Part shown: piece by piece, positions 7,717 to 16,468 of the stretch
Numbering within the stretch: the stretch's first letter is position 1
How the letters are laid out: each line of letters starts with the position of its first letter
DNA from: a bacterium
GTDB lineage: Bacteria; Chloroflexota; Dormibacteria; Dormibacterales; Dormibacteraceae
Direction of reading: 5' to 3'
DNA: 64,000 bases
NCBI GenBank assembly: GCA_004299235.1
Contig: SCQL01000029.1
Coordinates: 1-64,000, forward strand
Made by a program: the position numbers and the translations under genes
Notes under the pieces: generated by a model
What the model was told of the DNA's origin: nothing
Database searches by the model: none
Seen by the model: the letters and a program-made list of their open reading frames with translations, nothing else

Positions 7717-8715
7717 TCACTGATCCGACGCGAGCAGGTTCTCCTTTTGGCTCTGGAATTCTTCTTCGGTCAAAACGCCGGCGTCGCGAAGCTTGCCTAG
7801 CCGCTCAAGTTGTGTGAGTAGGTCGGTAGCGGTGCCAGGACCCGACGGGGGCGCCGAAGAAGGCAGCGGCTGTGCCGTGGACCCGCCTTCGCGGACCCAA
7901 GTTACGGTCACCGGATCGCCCTTTCGCGATGGCCGCATAACTGCCCACGGCAGGAAAACGCCTGCCTTAAGCAGTGTTCGACCCATGTTCACTTTGCCGC
8001 GAGCCGTCGTCGTTGACAGTGGACGCCAACCCAATGGAATGCGGGAGCGCGCGTCGCGCTCGTAGTCGTCTTCGTTGCGGTACGTATTCACGTCAACCTG
8101 TGGCGCCGCGTTGGCACTCGGCGAATTGTTCTGCGTCGTCGGTGTGGCAACCGCCATAACTTTCCGAGAAATGTCTTCCAGGGCGTCAATCGGCTGACAG
8201 GCCTCGAACGTCTCAATTAGTTCGGCGCCGTCGTATACCCAGGCGTTTCCGAACTTATCCGCCTTCAGCTGTGCTCTACCTAGCGGGACGGTGATGCTCC
8301 GCTCAGGCGTAGGCTTCCTGACTAGGCTTCCCTTATCGGCTGCAATGGTCAAGACGAGCTGATCGCTCACCAACCTCAACTTTGAGCCGGCCTTGGACGA
8401 AGCAACCGGTCCCTCGGATACCGATCCAGAGTCAGCTCCGTTCGACCCCCCGGCAATCAACGCTCGTTCGGCCGATGCCAGGTCGCCATGCAGCGAAACG
8501 AGCTGCGCCAATTCCTTGCCAGCATCCTCGACCTTGCCGTAGTCCGAAAAGCTGCGACCGCGCAGCAGGTGCGCAACATCCTTGCGGTCCTTGCCAAGCA
8601 GCATCCCCGGTTGTCTCGAGATTGGATTCGGCCCTAGGGCAGCCCAGTTTCGGCTGTTCCAGTACCACTGCCCCGAGTCGTCGACGACCGCCCCGTTCGA
8701 AAGCATGCGTGCCAT
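7717..8715 (-). CDS. SHOCT-domain protein of unknown function
   Basis: About 332 aa if started at the ATG at 8715 (MARMLSNGAVVDDSGQWYW); an ATG 10 codons upstream is possible. The N-terminus resembles short domains that begin with a displayed sequence such as DDSGQWYWNSRNW. The middle is low-complexity Ser/Ala/Gly/Pro. The last 30 residues (LTQLERLGKLRDAGVLTEEEFQSQKENLL) are a SHOCT motif, a short oligomerisation or membrane-associated helix pair. No enzyme motif or membrane segment is seen. It is followed by tRNA-Ser and IS remnants, suggesting an accessory location. Confidence 0.7.
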   Translation of the reverse strand: MARMLSNGAVVDDSGQWYWNSRNWAALGPNPISRQPGMLLGKDRKDVAHLLRGRSFSDYGKVEDAGKELAQLVSLHGDLASAERALIAGGSNGADSGSVSEGPVASSKAGSKLRLVSDQLVLTIAADKGSLVRKPTPERSITVPLGRAQLKADKFGNAWVYDGAELIETFEACQPIDALEDISRKVMAVATPTTQNNSPSANAAPQVDVNTYRNEDDYERDARSRIPLGWRPLSTTTARGKVNMGRTLLKAGVFLPWAVMRPSRKGDPVTVTWVREGGSTAQPLPSSAPPSGPGTATDLLTQLERLGKLRDAGVLTEEEFQSQKENLLASDQ

Positions 8716-8833
8716 GGCGGGGAGTTTGCCATGAGCCCATCGCAAATGCCAGAGGCGCTCGAACTTTTCCGCTCGACGAAGGCGTTCCCGACCGGGCCTC
8801 TAACGCGCCACAAAGCCCGCAGCGGTCTCGGAC

Positions 8834-9202
8834 GGACAACAACCAAGCGACCACCATCGAGCACTCAACAGGCAGTCCCGCGCCATCTTCAACGCACTCA
8901 TCAAGGCCAAGCCCGCAGAGCAGCCAGCGCCTGTCGACCACCACGTCCGCCGCCGCGGCAAAATCGATCGCTTCGGCTCGGTCACCCTGCGCTACCTCAG
9001 CAAGCTCCGGCACATCCGCGTCGGTGGCGCCCACAAGAACAGGAAAGTCCACCTTCTCGTTGCCGATGCCGACGTCCGCATCGTCACCGAGGACGGTCAG
9101 CTTCTCAGAGCCCTCACACTCGAGCCAAACCGAAGCTACTACGGTCTTGCAGGCCGCTGGCCTGTGCACAATGTCCTGCAACAGGTGTCCTCGATGTCTT
9201 GA
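8834..9202 (+). pseudogene. IS481-family transposase C-terminal remnant
   Basis: Frame 2 reads DHHRALNRQSRAIFNALIKA, then a C-terminal domain GKIDRFGSVTLRYLSKLRHI, AHKNRKVHLLVADADVRIVT and ALTLEPNRSYYGL, typical of actinobacterial IS481 (rve-type) transposases. The HHRAL piece is the end of the DDE domain. The upstream catalytic domain and the helix-turn-helix are absent. An inverted repeat overlaps the stop codon, which marks the IS end. Confidence 0.8.
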
Positions 9203-9211
9203 GACAGGACA
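9186..9211. repeat. IS481 terminal inverted-repeat region
   Basis: TGTCCT at 9186-9191 pairs with AGGACA at 9206-9211. The inner bases GATGTCTTGAGACAGG resemble positions 74-89 at the left edge of the window. It lies 1 base from the CCA end of tRNA-Ser. Confidence 0.5.
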
Positions 9212-9212
9212 C

Positions 9213-9305
9213 TGGCGGGAAGGGAGGGATTCGAACCCTCGAGGGGGTTTCACACCCCCTACCCGCTTAGCAGGCGGGTGCTTTCGACCGCTCAGCCACC
9301 TCCCC
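9213..9305 (-). tRNA. tRNA-Ser(GCT)
   Basis: Long-variable-arm (class II) tRNA of 93 bases including an encoded CCA. The acceptor stem is GGGGAGG with CCTTCCC (one G-U pair). The anticodon stem-loop CCCGC-CTGCTAA-GCGGG gives anticodon GCT. The T arm is GAGGG-TTCGAAT-CCCTC. The variable arm GGGGGTGTGAAACCCCC is a clear stem-loop. Confidence 0.96.
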
Positions 9306-9366
9306 AAGGAGTCAGGGTCGTCGATCGATTCTATCCGGCGTAGCTCCTCTCCATACTTATTGGCCG

Positions 9367-11610
9367 ATGGAGGCTCCAGGAGGCCCAGGCGCACCGCCCA
9401 TGTGGGGTCCCGCGCGCAAGATGGCGTTCGGAGCCGCGCCCGGTCCCAGGAGCAAGCTCTGGTACACGCTCGCGGACGGCTCGCTCAGCGAAGTCTTCTT
9501 CCCGTTCCTCGATCGCATCGCGCTCCACGAGCTGCGATTCTTCGCCTCCGCCGGCGGAGCGCCGCCGGTCGACGACGCCCGTGACGGCCAGCACCGCGTC
9601 AGCTGGCTCAGCCCGGGGGTGCCGGCGTTCACCGTCGACAGCACCCATCACGAATACCGGCTGACCAAAGAATTTTTCTCCGACCCTGAGGAAAACTCGT
9701 TGCTGATAGCAGCGACGTTCACACCGGAGCTCCCCGACGTCCGCCTGTACATGCAGGCATCCGCCCACTGGCAGCCCGGTACCGAAGGCAACTTCGCCAA
9801 TGTGCTCGACACCCATCCGCCGGCGTTGCTGCTCCGGCAGCAGGACGTGTGGATCTGCATCGTCGGCCCCTTCAGTCGGGCCACCGTCGGCTACTACCGA
9901 AGCTCCGACCTGCAGGTCGACCTCAATGACGGGGACGGCTACCTCACCACCTCCTACGACCGCGCCGGTCCGGGGAACGTTGCGGTGGGCGCCGAGATCG
10001 GCATCCGCGCCGGGTCGTTCCAGATCGCCATCGGCTTCGCTCACTCGCGTGCGGATGCCGAGGAGGTCGCGCGGCAGGCGCTGCAAAAGGGCGCGGGCAG
10101 CATCCGCGAGTCGTTCGAGCGAGCGTGGCGGACTCTCCCCGACATGCCGCAGGCGCTGAGCAAGGTGAGCGGCGATGAGGGGATGCTGGCGCGCGCATCG
10201 CTCTCGTTGCTGCGATGCCTGGAAGACAAGTCGCACGCCGGCGCTTTCATCGCCGCTCCCTGCGCACCGTGGGGCGAGAGCAACCACGACGGCAACCACG
10301 TCTATCACCTCGTTTGGCCGCGCGACCTGTGCCGCATCGCGACCGCGCTGCTCGACGCGGGCGACAGCGATGCGGCGCTCCGTGCCTTCCGGCACCTCGA
10401 GTCCCAGCAGCGGCCGGACGGCGGTTGGCACCAGAACTGGTTCATCGACGGCACCCCGCACTGGACCTCGACCGAGCTGGACCAGGTCGCGCTGCCGATC
10501 CTGCTCGCCTGGCGCTTGGGAGTCGCCGGCTGCCTCGACCATGACCCGTATCCGGTGATGGTGCGGCCGGCGGCGCAATTTCTCATTCGCGAGGGGCCGC
10601 TCACGCAGCTCGATCGCTGGGAGGACCTTGGCGGCCTGTCGCCGTCAACCCTCGCGGTGTGCATCGCCGCGCTCGTGGTGGCGGCGGAGTTCGCCCACGA
10701 CGCGGGCGAGCACGTCGCGGCCGCTCATCTGCGGGCGGTTGCCGACTACTGGAACGATCGGGTCGAGGCCTGGTGCTCGACGCCTGAAGGTCAGTACGTC
10801 CGCCTGGCCGGCGACCCCGACCACCGTCCGACCGAGGGCGCCGTCGGCCCCGAGTTTCTCGAGCTGGTGAGATACGGGCTGCGGCGGCCCAAGGACGAGC
10901 GGATCCTGCGCAGCCTCCAGGGGGTGGACATGTCGCTCAAGGTGAGCCTGCCCGCCGGGCCCAGCTGGCGGCGCTACACGGGCGACCAGTACGGCGAGCA
11001 CGAGGACGGATCGCCGTGGGATGGCAGCGGGCGCGGCCGTGCCTGGCCGGTGCTCACCGGTGAGCGCGCGCGCCACTTCTTCGCCATGGGCCTGCCGGCC
11101 GGCGAGCTGGTGCGCACGCTCGAGGGTTTTGCCGGTCAGGGCCTCATGCTGCCCGAGCAGCTTTGGGACGCGGCCGACATCCCCGGCCGCGGCCTGCAGC
11201 TCGGACGGCCCACCGGCTCCGCGACGCCGCTGGGTTGGGCGCACGCCGAATACCTGGAGCTGCTGGTCACCATCGCCCTCGCCGGCTTTCCGGACATCGT
11301 GCTGCCCGCACGCCGCCGCTACACCGAAGGCGCGGCGCACGAGCCCGCTTTCGTGTGGTCGCACAACCATCAGATCACGAGGCTGGCCGCGGGGCGCCGG
11401 CTGCGGGTCCAGCTGCCGCGACCCGGCTCGGTGCACTACACGTTCGACCAATGGAAGACCGTCGGCGAGGTCGAGGCCACCGAAACTACGCTGGGCGTGT
11501 GGGTGGCGGAGATCCCCGCCAACAAGCTCGCGCGCGGCTCGGAATTCTCCTGGACCGCGCACTACGCGACCGGCTGGGAGGGGAAGAACTTCGATCTCAC
11601 GGTGGAGTAG
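9367..11610 (+). CDS. GH15 glucoamylase / glucodextranase-like glycoside hydrolase
   Basis: 747 aa without signal peptide. The N-terminal 270 residues form a beta-sandwich domain (LWYTLADGSLSEVFFPFLDR, TVGYYRSSDLQVDLNDG) of the type that precedes bacterial GH15 barrels. The (alpha/alpha)6 barrel follows, with HLVWPRDLCRIATALLDAG, PDGGWHQNWFIDGTPHW and LPEQLWD (probable catalytic Glu). A C-terminal segment follows the barrel. The family hydrolyses terminal alpha-glucosidic bonds, releasing glucose, and fits the glycogen genes at 30-37 kb. Being cytosolic, it likely acts on internal glycogen, trehalose or maltooligosaccharides. Confidence 0.92.
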   Translation: MEAPGGPGAPPMWGPARKMAFGAAPGPRSKLWYTLADGSLSEVFFPFLDRIALHELRFFASAGGAPPVDDARDGQHRVSWLSPGVPAFTVDSTHHEYRLTKEFFSDPEENSLLIAATFTPELPDVRLYMQASAHWQPGTEGNFANVLDTHPPALLLRQQDVWICIVGPFSRATVGYYRSSDLQVDLNDGDGYLTTSYDRAGPGNVAVGAEIGIRAGSFQIAIGFAHSRADAEEVARQALQKGAGSIRESFERAWRTLPDMPQALSKVSGDEGMLARASLSLLRCLEDKSHAGAFIAAPCAPWGESNHDGNHVYHLVWPRDLCRIATALLDAGDSDAALRAFRHLESQQRPDGGWHQNWFIDGTPHWTSTELDQVALPILLAWRLGVAGCLDHDPYPVMVRPAAQFLIREGPLTQLDRWEDLGGLSPSTLAVCIAALVVAAEFAHDAGEHVAAAHLRAVADYWNDRVEAWCSTPEGQYVRLAGDPDHRPTEGAVGPEFLELVRYGLRRPKDERILRSLQGVDMSLKVSLPAGPSWRRYTGDQYGEHEDGSPWDGSGRGRAWPVLTGERARHFFAMGLPAGELVRTLEGFAGQGLMLPEQLWDAADIPGRGLQLGRPTGSATPLGWAHAEYLELLVTIALAGFPDIVLPARRRYTEGAAHEPAFVWSHNHQITRLAAGRRLRVQLPRPGSVHYTFDQWKTVGEVEATETTLGVWVAEIPANKLARGSEFSWTAHYATGWEGKNFDLTVE

Positions 11611-11670
11611 GTCGTCGGACCTGCCCGCCCGGACTCCGCCGACCTCCCAGGTGAGCGGGGAGGTGATGGG

Positions 11671-12558
11671 TCACCTCTCTTCGGGGGGCTCCAGGTCGTC
11701 GAGCCGGAGCTCGTTGCCGGCGTCCTCGTCGAACTGGCTGTGGAGTTCACCGCAATCCGCGCAGCGGTAATACTCGCCGACAAAGCCCTTGTGCCAGACG
11801 GCATAGCTCACGACACCCGGCTCCTCGACGAGGATCTCCTGCTCGAGCCGGTAGATCACCTGCTCCCAGCCGCCGGCCTCGATGTCGTCGTCGAGCACGA
11901 CCACGCAGTAGGGGTGAGGCTCGCCCCAGACCATGGTCACCTCGCCTCGCCGCTCGTCGTCGGCGTTGACGATTGACCAGGCTTCGGCCGCCTGCGCGCG
12001 CGTGCTGCGTACGAGGCGCAGCGGCGCCCAGAACTTCTCCGCCGATTCGCGCTCGGCCTTGTCGTGCTCGGCCTGCGCCTCCTGGAACGCGCTCCACATG
12101 CGCAGCAGGTGGTTGCGGAAGCGGTGATATGTGGGCAGCATCTTCGGCTGCTGCTTGGGGGATCCGATGAGCTGCTCGAAGGCATGCTCGAAGGCCGCCT
12201 CGACCCGTTCCTGGCGGTCGGCGACATCGGGCGCCCAGCTCTCGTCCTCCGACAGCCGCATGCTCTCGTTGAGCACGACTTCGAAGTCGAGCCAGTCGTC
12301 GCCGAACTCCGGCACGAAGACGCTCTCGACGAGGTCGGCGAGCCGGTGTTCCTCCAGCACCGCCGGGGTCACTTTGCCGCGCGCGTCCGGCCACCCCTTC
12401 CAACCCATGACGTTGTGGATCCAGTAGTCGAAGATCGTGACCGCGTACTGCAGTGCCGCGGGCGATGTCCAGATGCCCGTGGGCCAGGTCCGCTTGCCGG
12501 TCCGGACCTTGTTGTAGAGGGCGATGACCTGCTCTTCATCGAGGTATTCGTTCTCCAT
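11671..12558 (-). CDS. conserved hypothetical protein with C-terminal CxxC
   Basis: 295 aa from the ATG at 12558, chosen because AAGGGGG lies 3 bases upstream. Soluble and acidic, with Trp-rich N-terminal segments (TWPTGIWTSPAALQYAV, YWIHNVMGWKGWPD), a helical middle, and a C-terminal part with WGEPHPYCVVVLDDDIEAGG and a CADCGELH motif that could bind zinc. No family recognised. It is convergent with the glucoamylase gene and divergent from the MoeB-like operon. Confidence 0.7.
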   Translation of the reverse strand: MENEYLDEEQVIALYNKVRTGKRTWPTGIWTSPAALQYAVTIFDYWIHNVMGWKGWPDARGKVTPAVLEEHRLADLVESVFVPEFGDDWLDFEVVLNESMRLSEDESWAPDVADRQERVEAAFEHAFEQLIGSPKQQPKMLPTYHRFRNHLLRMWSAFQEAQAEHDKAERESAEKFWAPLRLVRSTRAQAAEAWSIVNADDERRGEVTMVWGEPHPYCVVVLDDDIEAGGWEQVIYRLEQEILVEEPGVVSYAVWHKGFVGEYYRCADCGELHSQFDEDAGNELRLDDLEPPEER

Positions 12559-12599
12559 GCGCCCCCTTCGGTAATTGCGGGTTGAACCCGCCACCAGAC

Positions 12600-12618
12600 C
12601 TCTCCCCGAGGGGGAGAG
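12600..12618. repeat. short perfect hairpin between divergent genes
   Basis: CTCTCCCC at 12600-12607 pairs with GGGGAGAG at 12611-12618 around a 3-base loop. It sits upstream of both divergent genes. It may be a REP-like element or operator; there is no second identical copy in the window. Confidence 0.45.
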
Positions 12619-12656
12619 CTTATCTAGTCTAGGAATAACCGCCGAACGACCCTGGG

Positions 12657-12662
12657 TATAGT
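12657..12662 (+). promoter_or_regulatory. -10 box for a leaderless MoeB-like transcript
   Basis: TATAGT ends 9 bases before the ATG at 12672. No usable Shine-Dalgarno lies between them (a GGAG abuts the ATG with no spacing). Transcription would start at or within a few bases of the start codon. The -35 region is not recognisable. Confidence 0.5.
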
Positions 12663-12671
12663 TCTTTGGAG

Positions 12672-13517
12672 ATGGCTCAAGGCAAAGGATTCACACCCGA
12701 CCAGGTTGCCCGCTACGCCCGGCATTTGATTCTGCCCGAGGTGGGCGGCACCGGCCAGCGCAAGCTTTTGGCGTCGAGCGTGCTGCTCTTGGGGGCGGGC
12801 GGCCTCGGCTCGCCGGCGGCCATGTACCTGGCGGCCGCGGGCGTCGGCAAGATCGGGATCGTCGATTTCGACGTCGTCGACTCCTCCAACCTCCAGCGGC
12901 AGATCCTGCACGGGACCGCGGACATCGGACGCACGAAGGTCGAGTCGGCGGCATCCACGCTGCGCGGCCTCAATCCGGACGTCGAGGTGGTGCCGATCAA
13001 CGAGCACCTCAACTCGGAGACCGCGATGCGGATCTTTGCCCCGTACGACATCATCCTGGACGGAACCGACAACTTCCCGACGCGCTACCTCGCGAACGAT
13101 GCCGCCCACTTCCTGGCCAAGCCGCTGATGCACGGCAGCATCTTCCGGTTCGAAGGCCGCCTGGCGATGTTCAACTCGGCCAACGGCACGGGCTGCTACC
13201 GCTGCCTGTTCCCCGAGCCGCCGCCGCCGGGGTCGACTCAGAGCTGCGCCGAAGCGGGCGTGTTCGGAGTCCTGCCCGGAATCATCGGCAGCTTGATGGC
13301 CTTCGAAACCATCAAGTACATGCTCGGCATCGGCCAGTCGATGATCGGCCGTTACCTGCTGTTCGAGGGCGAGGACATGAGCTTCCGCGAACTGAAGCTG
13401 CGGCAGAGCAAGACCTGCCCACTGTGCGGCGAGAACCCGACCATCGACTCACTGATCGACTATGAAGCGTGGTGCGGCGCTCCCCTCATGGAACCCTCCG
13501 AAGCCCGAGCGAGCTAA
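12672..13517 (+). CDS. MoeB/ThiF-family adenylyltransferase (E1-like)
   Basis: 281 aa. It contains ARHLILPEVGG, the nucleotide loop LGAGGLGSPAAMYLAAAGVG, IVDFDVVDSSNLQRQILH, the catalytic Asp in DGTDNFPTRYL, two zinc Cys pairs (CYRC and CPLC) and the SCAEAGVFGVLPGIIGSL segment. These enzymes adenylate the C-terminal GlyGly of a ubiquitin-like sulfur carrier (MoaD, ThiS or CysO type). There is no C-terminal rhodanese domain. First gene of an operon with larE 13 bases downstream, suggesting shared sulfur-transfer work. The ATG at 12672 is preferred over a TTG two codons earlier. Confidence 0.92.
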   Translation: MAQGKGFTPDQVARYARHLILPEVGGTGQRKLLASSVLLLGAGGLGSPAAMYLAAAGVGKIGIVDFDVVDSSNLQRQILHGTADIGRTKVESAASTLRGLNPDVEVVPINEHLNSETAMRIFAPYDIILDGTDNFPTRYLANDAAHFLAKPLMHGSIFRFEGRLAMFNSANGTGCYRCLFPEPPPPGSTQSCAEAGVFGVLPGIIGSLMAFETIKYMLGIGQSMIGRYLLFEGEDMSFRELKLRQSKTCPLCGENPTIDSLIDYEAWCGAPLMEPSEARAS

Positions 13518-13530
13518 TCTCCTTGCTGGA

Positions 13531-14355
13531 ATGATCCAGCTGGACCGCAACGACCCGAACCGCCTGGACATCGCCCGCGGGATCGTGCGCGACCTGGGGT
13601 CGGTGCTGGTGGCGTACTCGGGCGGCGTTGATTCCACGCTGCTGTTGAAGCTCGGGCTGGACGAGCTTGGCGACGGCGCGGTCGCTGTTCTGGCCAGCTC
13701 TCCGGCTTATCCCGAGGCCGAGCAGGAAGAGGCTCGCGCACTGGCCAAGACGCTGGGCGCCAAGCTGGTCGAGGTGTCGACCGGCGAAGTCGCGCTCGAG
13801 GCGTACGCGCGCAACCACGCCGACCGCTGCTTCCACTGCAAGGAGGAGCTGTTCGGCACCCTCGAGCCGATTCAACGTGAGCTGGGGCTCGCGCATCTCG
13901 CTTACGGCGCCACCGCCGACGATGCCGGCGATCACCGTCCCGGACACGGGTCCGCCATCCGCCGCGGCGTGCGCTTTCCCCTGCTCGAGGCGGGGATGGG
14001 CAAGGCGGAGATCCGGGCGGCTGCACGCGCCCTGGGCCTGCCCAACTGGAACAAGCCGTCGTTTGCGTGCCTTTCGTCGCGCATCCCGCACGGCACGCAG
14101 GTGACGGTGCTGGCGCTGCGGCAGATCGAGGCCGCCGAAGCCGCGCTCAAAGCGCTGGGCTTCTCGCAGGTGCGGGTGAGGCACCACGGCGACGTGGCCC
14201 GGATCGAAGTCGAGCCCGCGGACATCGCGCGGCTGCTGGCCGATCGGGGCCAGGTCGTGAGCGCGGTGCGGAAGGCCGGCTACAAGTTCGTCTCCGCCGA
14301 CCTCGAGGGCTACGCGACCGGAAGCCTGAATCGAACCTGGAAACCCGGCGCGTAG
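13531..14355 (+). CDS. larE: LarE-like ATP-dependent sulfurtransferase, three-cysteine type
   Basis: 274 aa from ATG 13531; the frame is open upstream into the previous gene, but family proteins start about here. The PP-loop motif VAYSGGVDSTLLLKL is near residues 26-40. CFHC and a later Cys in PSFACLSSRIPHG give the three-cysteine pattern of [4Fe-4S]-dependent LarE (Thermotoga maritima type), rather than the single-Cys sacrificial enzyme of Lactiplantibacillus. LarE thiolates the pyridinium cofactor precursor of lactate racemase; larB, larC and larA are not in this window, so its target here is open. Confidence 0.9.
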   Translation: MIQLDRNDPNRLDIARGIVRDLGSVLVAYSGGVDSTLLLKLGLDELGDGAVAVLASSPAYPEAEQEEARALAKTLGAKLVEVSTGEVALEAYARNHADRCFHCKEELFGTLEPIQRELGLAHLAYGATADDAGDHRPGHGSAIRRGVRFPLLEAGMGKAEIRAAARALGLPNWNKPSFACLSSRIPHGTQVTVLALRQIEAAEAALKALGFSQVRVRHHGDVARIEVEPADIARLLADRGQVVSAVRKAGYKFVSADLEGYATGSLNRTWKPGA

Positions 14356-14371
14356 CGGAGCCGGCAAACCC

Positions 14372-15862
14372 GTGCTTGATCGCGGGGTGGTCCTCAGCCT
14401 GGACGAGGGCACGACCGGCGCCACCGCCCTCGCTGTCGGCCTCGATGGCGAGGTGCGCGGCCAGGGCTATCGCGAGATCACGCAGCACTATCCCGAGCCC
14501 GGCTGGGTGGAGCACGACCCAGAGGAGATCTGGACGGCCGTGCAGCGCGCCGCGAGCGATGCGCTCGCCGCGGCGGGGGCGACGCCCGCGGACGTTCGAG
14601 CGATTGGGATCACCAACCAGCGCGAGACGCTCGTCATCTGGGATCGCCGCACGCTCAGGCCCCTAGGTCCGGCCATCGTCTGGCAGGACCGGCGGACCGC
14701 CGCCGAGTGCACCCGGCTCCGCGCGGCCGGGCACGAGGACAGGGTGCGCGAGATCACCGGCCTCGTGCTGGACCCGTACTTCACGGCCACCAAGCTCGCC
14801 TGGGCGCTGGAGCACCTGGAAGGCGCGGCCGGCGCCGCGGTGGGGACGGTCGACAGCTGGCTGGTCGCGCGCCTGTCGGCCGGGCGTGACCACGTCACCG
14901 ACGCCTCCAACGCTTCGCGCACGCTGCTGTTCGACATCGGCCGGGGGACATGGAGCGAGGAGATGGCTGGACTGTTCGGCGTCTCCCTCGCCAATCTCCC
15001 CGCAGTGGTTGATTCCAGCGGCGATATCTCGCGCAGCGATCCAGCCTCGTTCGGAGGCATAGGCGTGCCGATCAGCGGCATCGCCGGCGACCAGCAGGCC
15101 GCGCTGTTCGGCCAGGCCTGCACCAAGGTCGGGATGGCGAAGAACACGTACGGCACCGGTTCGTTCGTGCTGTTGCAGACCGGGGCCGATCGCGTCGCGT
15201 CGAAGACGGGCATGCTCACGACGGTCGCGTGGCGCCGAGGCGGGCAGCTGACGTATGCGTTGGAAGGCGCCATCTTCATCACCGGCGCCGCGTTGCAATG
15301 GCTGCGCGACGGTCTCGGCATCATCGGCAGCGCCGCCGAGGCGGGCCCCATCGCGTCGTCGGTGCCGGACAGCGGCGGCGTCTTCATGGTCCCGGCCTTC
15401 GTCGGGCTCGGCGCGCCGCACTGGGACCCCTACGCCCGCGGCACGATCGTCGGCCTGACGCGCGGCAGCGCCCGCGCGCACCTGGTGCGTGCCGCGGTCG
15501 AGTCGATGGCCTATCAGACCTGTGACGTGGTCGAGGCCATGGAGCGGGACACCGGCGAGCCGATGCACGAGCTCCGGGTCGACGGCGGCGCGGCGGTGAT
15601 GGACGTCCTGTGCCAGTTTCAGGCCGATTTGCTCGGCATCCCGGTGCGGCGGCCGCGGAACAACGAAACGACGGCGCTGGGCGCGGCCTTCCTCGCCGGT
15701 CTCGGCGCCGGCATCTGGACCGACTCCGACCTGAAGGACCTGTGGAAGCTCGACCGCGAGTTCGAGCCGAAGATGCCTCGCGACCAGGCGGAGGCGCTGC
15801 TGACGCAGTGGCGCAACGCGGTGAAACGGAGCCGGCAGTGGGCGCTACCTGATAATCAGTAG
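14372..15862 (+). CDS. glpK: glycerol kinase
   Basis: 496 aa, full length for FGGY-family glycerol kinase. Motifs: LSLDEGTTGATALAVG near the N-terminus, ITNQRETLVIWDRRT, AIVWQDRRTA, GIAGDQQAALFGQAC, KNTYGTGSFVLLQTG and FMVPAFVGLGAPHWDPYARG. It phosphorylates glycerol to sn-glycerol 3-phosphate in the cytosol. Start is GTG 14372, 16 bases after larE; a second GTG at 14387 is possible. No glpF or glpD is adjacent. Confidence 0.95.
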   Translation: MLDRGVVLSLDEGTTGATALAVGLDGEVRGQGYREITQHYPEPGWVEHDPEEIWTAVQRAASDALAAAGATPADVRAIGITNQRETLVIWDRRTLRPLGPAIVWQDRRTAAECTRLRAAGHEDRVREITGLVLDPYFTATKLAWALEHLEGAAGAAVGTVDSWLVARLSAGRDHVTDASNASRTLLFDIGRGTWSEEMAGLFGVSLANLPAVVDSSGDISRSDPASFGGIGVPISGIAGDQQAALFGQACTKVGMAKNTYGTGSFVLLQTGADRVASKTGMLTTVAWRRGGQLTYALEGAIFITGAALQWLRDGLGIIGSAAEAGPIASSVPDSGGVFMVPAFVGLGAPHWDPYARGTIVGLTRGSARAHLVRAAVESMAYQTCDVVEAMERDTGEPMHELRVDGGAAVMDVLCQFQADLLGIPVRRPRNNETTALGAAFLAGLGAGIWTDSDLKDLWKLDREFEPKMPRDQAEALLTQWRNAVKRSRQWALPDNQ

Positions 15863-15865
15863 GTC

Positions 15866-16468
15866 TTGAGCACCAACCCAGTTTCCCCAGGGCGATTGCG
15901 GCACCCGATCCTCTATGCCGACCAGATGTGGCGGCAGCAGCGCTTTTTCGCCGGCTTCCTGGTCGCGGTGGGGCTGGTGATGACCGTCCTTCTGGTCTAT
16001 CAGGGCCAGCTCCACAAGACCGCCAACCTCATCTGGCTGGTGTACATTCCGAGCGGGCTGCTGCTCGGCGGTGCCTTTCTGCTCTACAAGCGGCGCAGCT
16101 TCGTCGAACCGCTCGACGGCGGGCTGAAGCTGTCAACCCTCCGATCGAGCGTGCTGATCGATTACGACCTGATCCGGGGCGTGCGGGTGCAGCCGCTCAA
16201 GCTGGCGTTCCAGGACCGGCGCAGCCGCATGGTGGCGCCGATGATGAAGCCGCTGATGGACAAGCCCGCGCTCTTCGTTCGACTGCGCGGCACCGACGAG
16301 GACGTCGCGCTGCTCAAGAAGAAGTTGGGCTCGCGCATGTTGTACGAGGACACGATCGCGCTTCCGGTCAAAGACCCGGATGCGGTGGCATGGGAGATCA
16401 GCTCGCGACTGCCGGACCGCCTGGGCCAGAACCAGGGCGGGGGCAAGCACCGTAAACGGCGACGTTGA
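15866..16468 (+). CDS. two-TM membrane protein with a PH-like domain
   Basis: 200 aa, TTG start 3 bases after the glpK stop with AGTAGG just upstream. Two adjacent membrane spans (FFAGFLVAVGLVMTVLLV, and LIWLVYIPSGLLLGGAFLL) are followed by a soluble part whose strands (SFVEPLDGGLKLSTL, SSVLIDYDLIRGVRVQPLKLAF) resemble bacterial PH-like domains. It ends in a very basic tail, HRKRRR. Its stop overlaps the TTG of the next gene by 4 bases. Function unknown. Confidence 0.75.
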   Translation: MSTNPVSPGRLRHPILYADQMWRQQRFFAGFLVAVGLVMTVLLVYQGQLHKTANLIWLVYIPSGLLLGGAFLLYKRRSFVEPLDGGLKLSTLRSSVLIDYDLIRGVRVQPLKLAFQDRRSRMVAPMMKPLMDKPALFVRLRGTDEDVALLKKKLGSRMLYEDTIALPVKDPDAVAWEISSRLPDRLGQNQGGGKHRKRRR

